Positions 52,991 to 62,215 are shown, counted from the stretch's first letter. The stretch is 64,000 nt of DNA from CAISIP01 sp031396205 (GCA_031396205.1 JANNKH010000085.1:13417-77416), one strand, 5' to 3'. Made by a program: numbers and translations. The notes: a model not told the origin generated them from the letters alone.

Positions 52991-53796
52991 TCCGCGCCGG
53001 CGAAACAAACGCCGCGGCAGGCCTGGTGGCAACACCCGCATCCTGGCCCGAACTGGATTGGGGGCGCGCCTGGCTCGCACCGCTGCAAAGGGTCGGCCGG
53101 GCGGTTGACCAGGCAGTCGTCGATGGGTCGCCCCTGTGGCAGGCGCTGAACCAGGCCGGCGAGGCGCCGGTTCGGTTCGTGTCGCAATCGGCGTTGCCCA
53201 GTGGCATGGCGTACGAGCAGTTCATCGCGCAGACCCGTACCTGTCCGACACGTCCCGGGCTGCACGACTTTTTCAACGGCCTGTGCTGGATTCATTTTCC
53301 GGCCACCAAGCGGCGCCTGAACCAGTTGCAGGCAGCGCAGATCGCCGCCGATGGGGTGCGCCCGGTGCGCGGACCGGTGCGCGATGCGTTGACGGTGTTC
53401 GACGAAAACGCTGCCTTTCTGAATGCGCCAGAGGCGCTGTGGCAGGCCCTGCGAGCCAAGCAATGGGACGCGGTGTTCGGGCCTTTGCGCCCACTGTGGC
53501 GGCAAGCGCAACTGGTACTGTTTGGCCACGCCCTGCTGGAAAAACTGCAGAGCCCGCGCAAATCGATCACCGCGCATGTGATCCATCTGCCACTCGACAC
53601 CGGGAACGCCTCGCTTGCCCAGATGGATGCATGGGTTGCGCGCAACCTCGATCCCGATCAACTGGCGACCAAGCCATTCGCGCACCTGCCCGTGCTGGGC
53701 GTACCGGGCTGGTGGCCGGCCAACACCGTGCCCGGCTTTTACCAGGACGCAGCGGTTTTTCGCCCTTTCCGGCGGCTGCTAACGCCGTCGCAATAA
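52969..53796 (+). CDS. DUF3025 family protein
   Basis: A 275-residue cytoplasmic protein of unknown function. Family landmarks are PSGMAYEQFIAQT, TRPGLHDFFNGLCWIHFPAT, RLNQLQAAQIA, VRDALTVFDENAAFL and VLGVPGWWPANTVPGFYQD. It overlaps pyrC by 22 nt, an arrangement common in Betaproteobacteria. No catalytic motif can be named. Confidence 0.88.
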   Translation: METAARLIRAGETNAAAGLVATPASWPELDWGRAWLAPLQRVGRAVDQAVVDGSPLWQALNQAGEAPVRFVSQSALPSGMAYEQFIAQTRTCPTRPGLHDFFNGLCWIHFPATKRRLNQLQAAQIAADGVRPVRGPVRDALTVFDENAAFLNAPEALWQALRAKQWDAVFGPLRPLWRQAQLVLFGHALLEKLQSPRKSITAHVIHLPLDTGNASLAQMDAWVARNLDPDQLATKPFAHLPVLGVPGWWPANTVPGFYQDAAVFRPFRRLLTPSQ

Positions 53797-53900
53797 CCGC
53801 AGACGGCGAGGGCATACGTCGTCGAACCGCTTGAAATGCACCGATTTGCCCCTACCATCTTGGCCATCGGTCCTGTCGGACCACACTGGAAACCCTGTCC

Positions 53901-54779
53901 ATGAAGAGAATCCTGCTATTTGTGATGACCAACCTCGCCGTCGTGGTGGTGTTGGGCATTGTTGCCAACCTCCTGGGCGTCAACCGCTATCTGACCGCCA
54001 ATGGCCTGGATCTGGGTGCATTGCTCGGGTTCGCGCTGATCATGGGGTTTGGCGGAGCCTTCATCTCGCTGCTGATCAGCAAGCCGGTGGCCAAATGGAG
54101 CGCGGGCGTGCGGATCATCGAACAAGCGCAAAACGCCGACGAGGCCTGGATCGTGCAGACGGTGCAGAAATTCGCCGATCAAGCCGGCATCGGTATGCCA
54201 GAGGTGGGCATATTCGACGGCGCACCGAACGCGTTTGCCACCGGTGCTTTCAAGAATTCCGCGCTGGTGGCCGTCTCCACCGGCCTGTTGCAGGGCATGA
54301 CACGTGAGGAGGTGGAGGCCGTGATCGGCCACGAGGTGGCCCACATCGCCAATGGCGACATGGTGACGATGACGCTGATCCAGGGCGTCATGAACACGTT
54401 TGTCGTGTTTCTGAGCCGGGTCATCGGCTACGCAGTCGACAGTTTCCTGAACCGTGGCAATGAGCGCAGTTCGGGCCCCGGCATCGGCTACTGGGTTACC
54501 ACCATCGCGCTTGACATCATTCTCGGTTTTGTCGCCGCCATCATCGTGGCCTGGTTCTCGCGCCAGCGCGAGTTCCGTGCCGATGCGGGTGCTGCCAAAT
54601 TGATGGGCCGTCGTCAGCCCATGGTGAACGCACTGGCGCGCCTGGGTGGCCTGACGCCGGCCGAACTGCCCAAGAGCATCGCAGCCATGGGCATCGCCGG
54701 TGGTATCGGCAAGTGGTTCTCGACCCACCCGCCGATCGAGGAGCGGATCGCTGCGCTGCAAAGCGCGAAGCTGTCCTGA
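53901..54779 (+). CDS. htpX: HtpX membrane zinc metalloprotease
   Basis: A 292-residue M48 peptidase of the inner membrane that degrades misfolded membrane proteins. Two N-terminal helices (LLFVMTNLAVVVVLGIVANL and GFALIMGFGGAFISLLI) precede the zinc motif VIGHEVAHIANGDM near residue 140, two further helices and the third ligand region SRQREFRADAGAAKLMG. The C-terminus WFSTHPPIEERIAAL is standard. Confidence 0.95.
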   Translation: MKRILLFVMTNLAVVVVLGIVANLLGVNRYLTANGLDLGALLGFALIMGFGGAFISLLISKPVAKWSAGVRIIEQAQNADEAWIVQTVQKFADQAGIGMPEVGIFDGAPNAFATGAFKNSALVAVSTGLLQGMTREEVEAVIGHEVAHIANGDMVTMTLIQGVMNTFVVFLSRVIGYAVDSFLNRGNERSSGPGIGYWVTTIALDIILGFVAAIIVAWFSRQREFRADAGAAKLMGRRQPMVNALARLGGLTPAELPKSIAAMGIAGGIGKWFSTHPPIEERIAALQSAKLS

Positions 54780-55222
54780 GGTTTGCGGCAGGTCCGCTAC
54801 GAGGCCCATTGTTAGGCAACATCCGCCTTGCATAGACGTGACGGCTGTCGAGCCAATGCAAGGCGCGCAAACTGCCTTGACATGCCAACGCTTGAACGCC
54901 AAGCGGGCTGGGTGGGAGGCTGCGTTCATGTCCTCCGCCATGGGCTGCGCCCATAGCTCCCCCTTTACTTCACAGCGCCTCCCACCCAGCCCGGTTGGCA
55001 GCGCACGCGTTTGGGTCGCGACCGTCAATACCCGCGCACGCCGCTTTTGTTGTCGTTGAGTGACATCGCATATCGGCTACCGACCCCGATCAGGCCGGTG
55101 GGGTGCACTGCGGAGCGAGGTAAAGGAGGAGGCCAAAGGCCAGGGGACATACGCGCAGCAGAGCATCCTGCCGGCCTGATCGCGCAAAAGCAGTGGCGTG
55201 AAAGGTCGCGCACCGCGAAAAG
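54780..55222. other. 443 bp intergenic region with a large inverted repeat
   Basis: No convincing gene on either strand; short frames lack family matches. The region contains a perfect 16-bp inverted repeat (54905-54920 and 54977-54992) around a smaller hairpin, and a TTGACA element at 54877-54882 with no clear matching -10. It separates convergent htpX and the FAD dehydrogenase gene. Confidence 0.5.
54905..54992. repeat. 16-bp perfect inverted repeat enclosing a second hairpin
   Basis: GGGCTGGGTGGGAGGC at 54905-54920 is exactly complementary to 54977-54992. The 56 bases between include ATGGGC-TGC-GCCCAT at 54940-54954, so a single transcript could fold into a long stem with a nested hairpin. 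It lies about 125 bp after htpX and about 230 bp from the convergent gene end. It could be a bidirectional terminator or structured RNA. Confidence 0.6.
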
Positions 55223-56941
55223 TCAGGCGCACAGAGCCTGTGCCACCGCCTCCGCCACCCGTATGCCGTCAACCCCGGCCGACAGGATGCCGCCAGCATA
55301 ACTGGCCCCTTCACCTGCCGGATACAGCCCCTGCACATTGAGGCTCTGGAAGTCGTCGCCACGGGTGATCCGCACCGGCGAGGACGTTCGGGTTTCGACG
55401 CCGGTCAGTACCGCGTCGGGCATGTCAAAACCCTTGATCTTGCGCCCGAAGACGGGCAAGGCGTCGCGGATCGCGTCAATGGCATAGCCGGGCAGGGCAG
55501 TGCCAAGATCGCCCAGCCGAACCCCCGGCTTGTAGGAGGGTTCAACCCCACCCAGCGCCGTCGACGCGCGGCCGGCCAGGAAGTCGCCCACCAGCTGCCC
55601 GGGTGCCTGGTAGTCCTGCCCACCCATGCGGTAGGCCTCGGATTCCAGTTCACGCTGCAACACGATACCGGCCAGCGGGTGTCCGTGCATCGATGGTTCG
55701 TCCGCCAGCACATCATCGCCCAGCGCCGCACGCATGCGTGCGATGTCGCGCGGGAAATCCTGCGGATCGATCCCCACGACGATGCCGGCGTTCGCATTGC
55801 GTTCATTGCGCGAGTATTGGCTCATGCCATTGGTCACCACGCGTCCCGGCTCCGAGGTAGCGGCGACCACCGTGCCGCCGGGACACATGCAAAAGCTATA
55901 GACCGAACGACCGTTGCCGGCATGGTGGACCAACCGGTATTCCGCGGCGCCGAGCGCCGGATTTCCGGCGTGCCGTCCCCAGCGCGCCCGATCGATCAGC
56001 CCTTGCGGATGCTCGATGCGAAAGCCGATCGAAAACGGTTTCGCCGCCATCTGTACACCGCGCCGGTGCAGCATCACAAAAGTGTCGCGGGCGCTGTGAC
56101 CCAAGGCCAGTACAACCTGGCGCGCCGGCAATTCCATCTCCGCCCCGCTGCGTTGGTCCAGCACGCGCAGGGCCCGCACGCGCTGGTTGCGGCCTTGTGC
56201 GTCAGCCGGCACCTCCTCCAGCAAGAGATCGGTAACGCGCTGCTCGAACCGGATTTCGCCGCCCAACGCGATGATCTGCTCGCGCATGTTCTGCACCACC
56301 TTGACGAGCTTGAAAGTGCCAATATGTGGATGAGCCTCCACCAGGATGTCCTCGGGTGCGCCGGCCTTGACGAATTCGGTCATCACCTTGCGTCCGAGGT
56401 AGCGCGGGTCCTTGATCTGGCTCCACAGCTTGCCGTCCGAAAAGGTTCCGGCGCCGCCTTCGCCAAACTGCACGTTCGACTCCGGATCCAGCACCGACTT
56501 GCGCCACAGGCCCCAGGTATCCTGCGTGCGCTGACGCACCATGCGACCGCGCTCCAGCACGATCGGGCGCAAACCCCTTTGCGCCAGCAACAATGCCGCA
56601 AAGATGCCGCAGGGCCCAAAGCCAACCACCACCGGACGCGCTGGCGCCTGCGGTTCGCGCTGGCTGACCGAGGGCCAGCGGTAGGCCATGTCCGGCGTCG
56701 GCCCGACCTGCGCATTGCCGGCCAAGCGCTGCAACACCTGCGCCTCGACGGCTGCGTCGGCCAACACGACATCCACCGCGTAGACCAGCAACAGCTGCGC
56801 CTTGCGCGCATCCACGCTGCGCTTGAAAACATGCTGCGCCAGTACTGCTTCGGCCGGTAGGCCCAGAACCTGCAGCACCAGGCCTTCCAGATCCGCCGCT
56901 GTGTGCTCCAGCGGCAGCTTCAGCTCGGTCAGTCGAATCAT
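55223..56941 (-). CDS. NAD(P)/FAD-dependent oxidoreductase of uncertain role
   Basis: A 572-residue flavoprotein. An N-terminal about 95-residue domain (LTELKLPLEHTAADLEGLVL, FKRSVDARKAQLLLVYAVDV) precedes the FAD-binding motif VVVGFGPCGIFAALLLAQRG at 105-120; NVQFGEGGAGTFSDGKLWSQ, ALGHSARDTFVMLHRRGVQM, FCMCPGGTVVAATSEPGRVV and LYPAGEGASYAGGILSAGVDG are hallmarks of the widespread FAD-dependent dehydrogenase family (COG2509 type). Physiological substrate unknown. Its ATG directly abuts the cysK stop codon on the same strand. Confidence 0.88.
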   Translation of the reverse strand: MIRLTELKLPLEHTAADLEGLVLQVLGLPAEAVLAQHVFKRSVDARKAQLLLVYAVDVVLADAAVEAQVLQRLAGNAQVGPTPDMAYRWPSVSQREPQAPARPVVVGFGPCGIFAALLLAQRGLRPIVLERGRMVRQRTQDTWGLWRKSVLDPESNVQFGEGGAGTFSDGKLWSQIKDPRYLGRKVMTEFVKAGAPEDILVEAHPHIGTFKLVKVVQNMREQIIALGGEIRFEQRVTDLLLEEVPADAQGRNQRVRALRVLDQRSGAEMELPARQVVLALGHSARDTFVMLHRRGVQMAAKPFSIGFRIEHPQGLIDRARWGRHAGNPALGAAEYRLVHHAGNGRSVYSFCMCPGGTVVAATSEPGRVVTNGMSQYSRNERNANAGIVVGIDPQDFPRDIARMRAALGDDVLADEPSMHGHPLAGIVLQRELESEAYRMGGQDYQAPGQLVGDFLAGRASTALGGVEPSYKPGVRLGDLGTALPGYAIDAIRDALPVFGRKIKGFDMPDAVLTGVETRTSSPVRITRGDDFQSLNVQGLYPAGEGASYAGGILSAGVDGIRVAEAVAQALCA

Positions 56942-57859
56942 TCAGGTCGGCAGGAAACCTTCGATCGACAGGTAGCGCTCACCGGTGTCGTAGTTGAAGC
57001 CCAGCACGGACGAACCCGCCGCCAGCTCCGGCAGCTTCTGCGCAATCGCGGCCAGCGTGGCACCCGAGGATATACCCACCAGGATGCCTTCTTCCCGCGC
57101 ACAGCGCCGCGCCATCTCGCGCGCCGGCTCGGCATCGACCAAGATCACGCCGTCGAGCAATTCGGTCTTCAGGTTGGTCGGAATGAACCCGGCGCCGATA
57201 CCCTGAATCGGGTGCGGCGCGGGTGCGCCACCCGAGATGACCGGCGAGGCCACCGGCTCGACCGCAAACACCTTGAGCTTGGGCCATTTCGCTTTCAGCA
57301 CCAGGGCGCAACCGCTCAGATGACCGCCGGTTCCCACCCCGGTGATCAGCGCGTCCAGTCCGTCGGGGAAGTCGACCAGGATCTCGCGCGCCGTGGTCTG
57401 CACATGGGCATCGATGTTGGCCGGGTTGTCGAACTGCTGCGGCATCCAGGAACCAGGTGTCTCTGCGATCAATTCCAGGGCCCGGGCAATACAGCCCTTC
57501 ATGCCCTTCTCGCGCGGTGTGAGCTCGAAACTGGCGCCATACGCCAACATCAGCCGGCGCCGCTCGACCGACATGCTGTCGGGCATCACCAGAATCAGCT
57601 TGTAGCCCTTGACCGCGGCGACCATGGCCAGGCCCACACCCGTATTGCCGGATGTCGGCTCGATGATGGTGGCGCCGGGTTGAAGCGCGCCGCTCCTTTC
57701 TGCCGCCTCGACCATCGACAGCGCGATGCGGTCCTTTATCGAGCCTCCCGGATTGCTGCGCTCGGATTTGATCCAGACCGTGTGCGTGTTGCCAAACAGG
57801 CGGTTGATGCGCACGTGCGGCGTATTGCCAATCGTTTGCAGGATGGTGTCGGCTTTCAT
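56942..57859 (-). CDS. cysK: Cysteine synthase A
   Basis: A 305-residue PLP enzyme making cysteine from O-acetylserine and sulfide. PLP Lys42 is in SNPGGSIKDRIA, the substrate loop is EPTSGNTGVGLAMVAA, the phosphate-binding loop GVGTGGHLSG, and the C-terminus carries EEGILVGISSGATLAA. The MPQQFDNPAN block favours CysK over CysM. Upstream is the promoter of the divergent RNase P RNA gene; downstream it abuts the FAD dehydrogenase gene. Confidence 0.92.
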   Translation of the reverse strand: MKADTILQTIGNTPHVRINRLFGNTHTVWIKSERSNPGGSIKDRIALSMVEAAERSGALQPGATIIEPTSGNTGVGLAMVAAVKGYKLILVMPDSMSVERRRLMLAYGASFELTPREKGMKGCIARALELIAETPGSWMPQQFDNPANIDAHVQTTAREILVDFPDGLDALITGVGTGGHLSGCALVLKAKWPKLKVFAVEPVASPVISGGAPAPHPIQGIGAGFIPTNLKTELLDGVILVDAEPAREMARRCAREEGILVGISSGATLAAIAQKLPELAAGSSVLGFNYDTGERYLSIEGFLPT

Positions 57860-57880
57860 CGTGGCGGCTCCTGGAGTGGT

Positions 57881-57910
57881 TTGACCGTGATTGTCTCAGG
57901 AGTGGATAAT
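57881..57910 (+). promoter_or_regulatory. Sigma-70 promoter for RNase P RNA
   Basis: TTGACC at 57881-57886 and GATAAT at 57905-57910 are separated by 18 bases, and the predicted 5' end of the RNA lies seven bases downstream. It is a near-consensus housekeeping promoter in the divergent gap between cysK and rnpB. Confidence 0.8.
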
Positions 57911-57917
57911 CAGACGC

Positions 57918-58378
57918 GTGAAGCCCACCAGACTGTCGCTGGTGCAAGCCTTAGGGCCGACGCCTCGGCGTCGGGTGGAAACACCGCACTGGAGGAACGT
58001 CCGGACTGCACAGGGCAGCGTAGCAGCTAACGGCTGTCCACTGAAAACCGGGCAGACGCCCGATCGGCAAGCCAGGCACGCAAGTGCACGGCGAAACCGG
58101 AACGGCCAATGTCCGGCATAAGGTGAGGATCAGAGCAACAGAGACGAGTCGCCCGGCGGGGAAACCAGCAGGGCGGGTGAAACGGGCAATCTCTACGTGC
58201 AGCAATACCAAATAGGCACATGTTGGGACGCGCAGTTCGCTGCGCCCCCTACCCGGGGCCCCCGGGGTGTGTGCGGGTAGGTAGCACCGAGCCGTCGGGT
58301 GACCGGCGGCCCAGATTAATGGCAGTCACATGGCGGGCAACCGCCATGCACAGAATCCGGCTTATCGGTGGGCTTCAC
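57918..58378 (+). ncRNA. rnpB: RNase P RNA, type A
   Basis: The catalytic RNA that matures tRNA 5' ends. The first 12 bases (GTGAAGCCCACC) pair exactly with the last 12 (GGTGGGCTTCAC), forming P1. The conserved 5' segment CCAGACTGTCGC, the P4 5' strand near 57991-58005, the ACCGGAACGGCC and AGAGCAACAGAGA stretches, ACCAAATAGGCA and the 3' segment ACAGAATCCGGCTTATCGG are all recognisable against the E. coli molecule. In P4 the E. coli G-C pair has become A-U on both strands, a compensated change. One core base, C at 57998, differs from the near-universal A (GGAGGAACGTCC rather than GAGGAAAGTCC). Length is about 461 nt. Confidence 0.93.
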
Positions 58379-58434
58379 ACTTATTCGCCGCGGCCGGTTC
58401 CGATGGCCGGCGGTAGCCAACAGGAGATTCACGC

Positions 58435-58809
58435 GTGACCAGCTCTCCCACTGCGCCTGCCATCCGCGGCTTCCATGCCCATGTCTATTTCGGCCCCGAC
58501 ACGCTGGCCCAGGCAACAACCTTGTGCGAGCAGGCTGCGCAGCAGTTTCCGCTGATCAAGATGGGCCGGGTGCATGAACGCCCCGTCGGTCCGCATCCGG
58601 ACTGGAGTTGCCAGCTGGCGTTCAAGCCCGAGCTGTTCGGCAGTGTGATCCCTTGGCTGGCGATGCGGCGCAACGGGCTGGTGGTGTTCATCCACCCGAT
58701 CAGCGACAACGACCTGGTCGATCACCGCGACCGGGCGATGTGGATGGGGGCGGTACGTCCGCTCGCGTTGTCGGTGCTGGGCGAGGGTTCGGGAAACTTC
58801 GACTTTTAG
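58435..58809 (+). CDS. DOPA 4,5-dioxygenase family protein
   Basis: A 124-residue member of the DOPA-dioxygenase family, small extradiol-type proteins. Conserved metal-region motifs are FHAHVYFGP at the N-terminus, VGPHPDWSCQLAF, and VVFIHPISDNDLVDH. Bacterial homologues are seldom characterised; aromatic ring cleavage is family inference. Start is GTG at 58435 preceded by CAGGAGA. It stands alone directly after rnpB. Confidence 0.85.
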   Translation: MTSSPTAPAIRGFHAHVYFGPDTLAQATTLCEQAAQQFPLIKMGRVHERPVGPHPDWSCQLAFKPELFGSVIPWLAMRRNGLVVFIHPISDNDLVDHRDRAMWMGAVRPLALSVLGEGSGNFDF

Positions 58810-58891
58810 CCAGGCAGGACCGTCGCCACGCCGGCGCACGGGTGGGCGAAGCCCATCGGTCGCCGGCGAGCCCCGGGTGCGACCGACTTGT

Positions 58892-60535
58892 TCAGTCCGA
58901 GCCGAGCTGGCTTTCGATGCGCTGCACATGCGCCAGCAAGGATCGTTTTGCCACCGGCCACATGCGCGGCGGCACATCGTCATAGGCCTGTGCCACCCAA
59001 TCGTCGAGCGTGCCATCGGGATGGTCCTGCATCGCCCGCACGATCTTGGCCTCGCGCTTGAGGCGGTGCGCCTTGAGCGCGGCAATGGCCTGCGCCGCCT
59101 GCGCGATCACATACCCATGCGCTGGCAGGATGTACGCGATGCCATGCGCATCGCAGGCCGCGCTCAACTTGTCCAGCGATTCCAGGTAGGCGTTCATCTC
59201 GCCGTCGGGCGGGTCGACAACCGTCGTGCTGCCATTGAGCACATGGTCGCCGCTGAACAGCAGACCGTCCTGCATCAGCACCAGGCACAGGTGGTTGGCT
59301 GCGTGGCCCGGCGTATGGATCGCCCTGAGCGTATGCAGCGCCACGGCGTCCGGTCCTGCCAGATGCAGTTCCTCGCCATCGGCCAGCACCCGATCGGGCA
59401 CGAAGCTGCTGCCCGCACGCGCGGTTGTGGCGCTGGGCAGGCCCAGAATGGGCGGGCGCGACTCGCACAGGGCCTGCAATGGTCGGGCACCGGGCGCATG
59501 GTCAGGATGCGAATGGGTGCACACGATCAGGCGGATGTCGCCACTCGCCGCACGCCACAGGCGATCGATGTGTTGTGCATCGGCCGGTCCCGGATCGATG
59601 GCAACGTATCCGGTGGCCGGTTCACCGACCAGGTAGCTATTGGTACCGGGGCCGGTCATCGCGCCCGGGTTCGGCGCGGTCAGCCGCATTACGTTGCGCA
59701 GCAGCGGTACTGGCTGCAGCGACTGCCAGTCCAGGTGGTGCACGATCTGCCCGTCTGGCGACACCAGCTGCAGCTCGCCGTAAGGATGCTCATGCTCCAT
59801 GAAGCGCGCTTCTTTGCCGGCCAGCCAGCCGGCTCGCGGACAACTGGTCCACAGTGGCTGCTCGGTCACCGCACAGGCTTGCAGCACCGCGTCGACCGAT
59901 TCGAACGACTGCAGGCGCTGCAGGGTACGGATGGTCGGAAAAATGATGAGGAACCCGCCCGCCGCATGCCGCTCAAGCGCTTGGACCGGGCGCACCCAGA
60001 CCGGTTCGAACTGCTCGGTTTCATCGGCCACCGGTTGCTGGCCTTCGGGCATGCGTGCGACCAGGAACGGCACGTCGAACCGGCGTGGCAGATCACGGTC
60101 GGTGATCCAGTGCGCCAGCACAAACACTGCATCCGCCGCCAGCACCAGACCACGCGCCGCGCACTGTTCTCCCAATGCTGCGCCACGGTCCAACGCCGCC
60201 ACCTCGGCGTCGCCTGCCATCGCGCCGATCGCGTTGCGGGCCAGCAAAACGCCCAGTTCCTCAAAACTCTCGCGAATGGCGGCAATGGCCTGCGTCAGAT
60301 GCAGATCACTCTGGCCAGGCCTGCGGCGCGCAAGGTGGTGCGAGCCGGCATCGGACGGGTCGATACCGCCGCCGGGAAACACATAGGCACCGGGCGCAAA
60401 GCTGGCCACAAGCGAGCGCCGCGTCATCAGCACCTCGACCCCCAGCGCGCCGTCGCGCAACAGCAATACCGTGGCCGCCGGCCGGATCGGCGCCGGATCG
60501 CGCTGGATGTGCAACAGTTGATTGAGGCGGACCAT
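58892..60535 (-). CDS. Nudix hydrolase fused to metallo-beta-lactamase-fold hydrolase
   Basis: A 547-residue two-domain protein. The N-terminal Nudix domain (about 15-230) has FAPGAYVFPGGGIDPSD and a REXXEE helix, AAIRESFEELGVLLARN; the glycine-to-Glu spacing is stretched by an insertion of about 20 residues. The C-terminal domain (about 275-545) is a metallo-beta-lactamase fold with VCTHSHPDHAPGARPLQAL, IHTPGHAANHLCLV and LFSGDHVLNG. Such fusions occur in Betaproteobacteria; the substrate is unknown. A much longer frame extends upstream through antisense dapF and is not coding. It is divergent from dapF. Confidence 0.85.
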   Translation of the reverse strand: MVRLNQLLHIQRDPAPIRPAATVLLLRDGALGVEVLMTRRSLVASFAPGAYVFPGGGIDPSDAGSHHLARRRPGQSDLHLTQAIAAIRESFEELGVLLARNAIGAMAGDAEVAALDRGAALGEQCAARGLVLAADAVFVLAHWITDRDLPRRFDVPFLVARMPEGQQPVADETEQFEPVWVRPVQALERHAAGGFLIIFPTIRTLQRLQSFESVDAVLQACAVTEQPLWTSCPRAGWLAGKEARFMEHEHPYGELQLVSPDGQIVHHLDWQSLQPVPLLRNVMRLTAPNPGAMTGPGTNSYLVGEPATGYVAIDPGPADAQHIDRLWRAASGDIRLIVCTHSHPDHAPGARPLQALCESRPPILGLPSATTARAGSSFVPDRVLADGEELHLAGPDAVALHTLRAIHTPGHAANHLCLVLMQDGLLFSGDHVLNGSTTVVDPPDGEMNAYLESLDKLSAACDAHGIAYILPAHGYVIAQAAQAIAALKAHRLKREAKIVRAMQDHPDGTLDDWVAQAYDDVPPRMWPVAKRSLLAHVQRIESQLGSD

Positions 60536-60650
60536 GGCCCATTGTGCCGCCGATCCGGCCTGGCGCGGGCTCGGTCTGCGCACGGCAAGCCTGCGCCGCG
60601 ACGTCCCGCCATCAGGCAGCGCCGCCAGAGGTTCAGGGGATAATCCCGCG

Positions 60651-61526
60651 ATGCGAATCCCGTTCACCAAGATGCAGGGCGCCGGCAACGACTTCGTCGT
60701 GCTGGACGAAACCCGCACCTTGCTGGGACTGTCGACCGAACAGTACCGTTTTTTGGGTGACCGGCACTTCGGCGTCGGCGCCGACCAGATCCTGAGCGTG
60801 CGTGCGGCGCCCGGCCCGGGGTTCGATTTTGAGTATGTGATCCACAACGGCGACGGCCAGCAGGTCGAGCACTGCGGCAACGGCGCCCGTTGTTTTTTGA
60901 CCTTTGTGCGCCAACGCGGGCTGACCGACAAGGACACCGTCACGGTCAAGACGATCAACCGCGTGCTGGAGTTGCGCCGTGAGCCGGATGGCCGGGTCAC
61001 CGTGGACATGGGCGCGCCGGCTTTCGATTGGGCCGACATTCCATTCAATGCCCAGGGGCTGCAGCCGCATGCCGACGGACCGTGGCAGACCTGGAGCCTG
61101 ACCTTGCCCGAAGCCGCGTCCACGCCCGCCGTGCGGGTGGCGGTGCTGTCGATGGGCAATCCGCATGCGGTATGCGTTGTGGACAACGTCGCCGCGGCCG
61201 ATGTTGCCGGCATCGGGCCGCTGGTCGAAAGCCACCGCGCCTTCCCGCAACGCGTCAACGTCGGTTTCATGCAAGTGCAAAGCCGCTCGGCCATTGTGCT
61301 GCGGGTATTCGAGCGAGGCGCCGGCGAAACGCTCAGTTGCGGCACCGGCGCCTGCGCGGCCGTGGTGGCCGGCATCCGGCTTGGCCTGCTGGACGCGCGG
61401 GTCGAGGTCGCAACCCGCGGCGGCCGCCTGACCGTGGGCTGGGCCGGTGGCGTCAGCCCTGTCATGATGACCGGCCCTGCCCAGACAGTTTTTGACGGCG
61501 AAATCGAAATACCAGAACAACCATGA
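60651..61526 (+). CDS. dapF: Diaminopimelate epimerase
   Basis: A 291-residue cofactor-independent epimerase giving meso-diaminopimelate for lysine and peptidoglycan. The two catalytic Cys are in EHCGNGARC (Cys75) and LSCGTGACAA (near 230), and MQGAGNDFVVLDE opens the protein. The stop overlaps the start of the DUF484 gene (ATGA). Confidence 0.95.
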   Translation: MRIPFTKMQGAGNDFVVLDETRTLLGLSTEQYRFLGDRHFGVGADQILSVRAAPGPGFDFEYVIHNGDGQQVEHCGNGARCFLTFVRQRGLTDKDTVTVKTINRVLELRREPDGRVTVDMGAPAFDWADIPFNAQGLQPHADGPWQTWSLTLPEAASTPAVRVAVLSMGNPHAVCVVDNVAAADVAGIGPLVESHRAFPQRVNVGFMQVQSRSAIVLRVFERGAGETLSCGTGACAAVVAGIRLGLLDARVEVATRGGRLTVGWAGGVSPVMMTGPAQTVFDGEIEIPEQP

Positions 61527-62215
61527 CCCAAGCATTCACCAACCCGATCACCGAAGACGACATTGCCAACTACCTGGCCAACACACCGGACTTTTTCGAG
61601 CGTCATGCCGAATTGCTGGCCAGCGTGCACATGACCAGCCCGCACAGCAAGCGTGCGGTCAGCCTGCAGGAGCGCCAGGCCGAGATGCTGCGCGACAAGA
61701 TCAAGGTGCTGGAACACCGATTGATGGACATGATCCGGCACGGCAACGAAAACGCATTGCTGTCGGACCGCCTGCTGCGCTGGTCGGCAAAGCTGTTCCA
61801 GAACGCCAGTGCGATCGCGATCCCGGCGCAGATCGCAGAGCAGGTGCGCGACCAGTTCGCAGTGCCGCAGGTCACCATCAAGGTCTGGGGTGTTGCCGAT
61901 GTCTACAAGGATGCCGAATTTGCCACCGGCGTGACCGAAGACGCGCGGCTGTTCGCCTCGTCGCTGACCGAACCCTTTTGTGGCGTGAACACCGGTTTCG
62001 AGGCGGTCACCTGGTTGGCGGACCCCGCGGCGGCGGCGTCAATCGCCTTGCTGCCATTGCGCGAGAACGGCCCGGCCGGATTGCAACCCGCATTTGGCAT
62101 GCTGGTGTTGTCCTCACCCGATGGCCAGCGCTTCAACAGTGGCATGGGCACCGATTTCCTGCAACATGTGGCGGATATCGCCAGCGCGGCCTTGGGGCGC
62201 CTGCGCCAGGATTGA
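61523..62215 (+). CDS. DUF484 family protein
   Basis: A 230-residue protein. It begins with IANYLANTPDFFERHAELLA, continues with LQERQAEMLRDKIKVLEHRL (coiled coil) and a GAF-like domain (LPLRENGPAGLQPAFGMLVL), ending FLQHVADIASAALGRL. DUF484 members sit between dapF and xerC in many Proteobacteria, as here, and their function is unknown. It overlaps dapF by four bases. Confidence 0.93.
   Translation: MTQAFTNPITEDDIANYLANTPDFFERHAELLASVHMTSPHSKRAVSLQERQAEMLRDKIKVLEHRLMDMIRHGNENALLSDRLLRWSAKLFQNASAIAIPAQIAEQVRDQFAVPQVTIKVWGVADVYKDAEFATGVTEDARLFASSLTEPFCGVNTGFEAVTWLADPAAAASIALLPLRENGPAGLQPAFGMLVLSSPDGQRFNSGMGTDFLQHVADIASAALGRLRQD

Noticed and set aside
57918..58378. Short protein frames on both strands over this interval
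   Set aside because: The sequence is RNase P RNA with a closed P1 helix and conserved core; the frames are incidental.
58892..61741. Minus-strand frame of 949 codons suggesting a longer Nudix fusion
   Set aside because: The part beyond 60535 is antisense to dapF, with Ser/Thr/Pro-rich non-homologous sequence; the ATG at 60535 gives a proper Nudix start.
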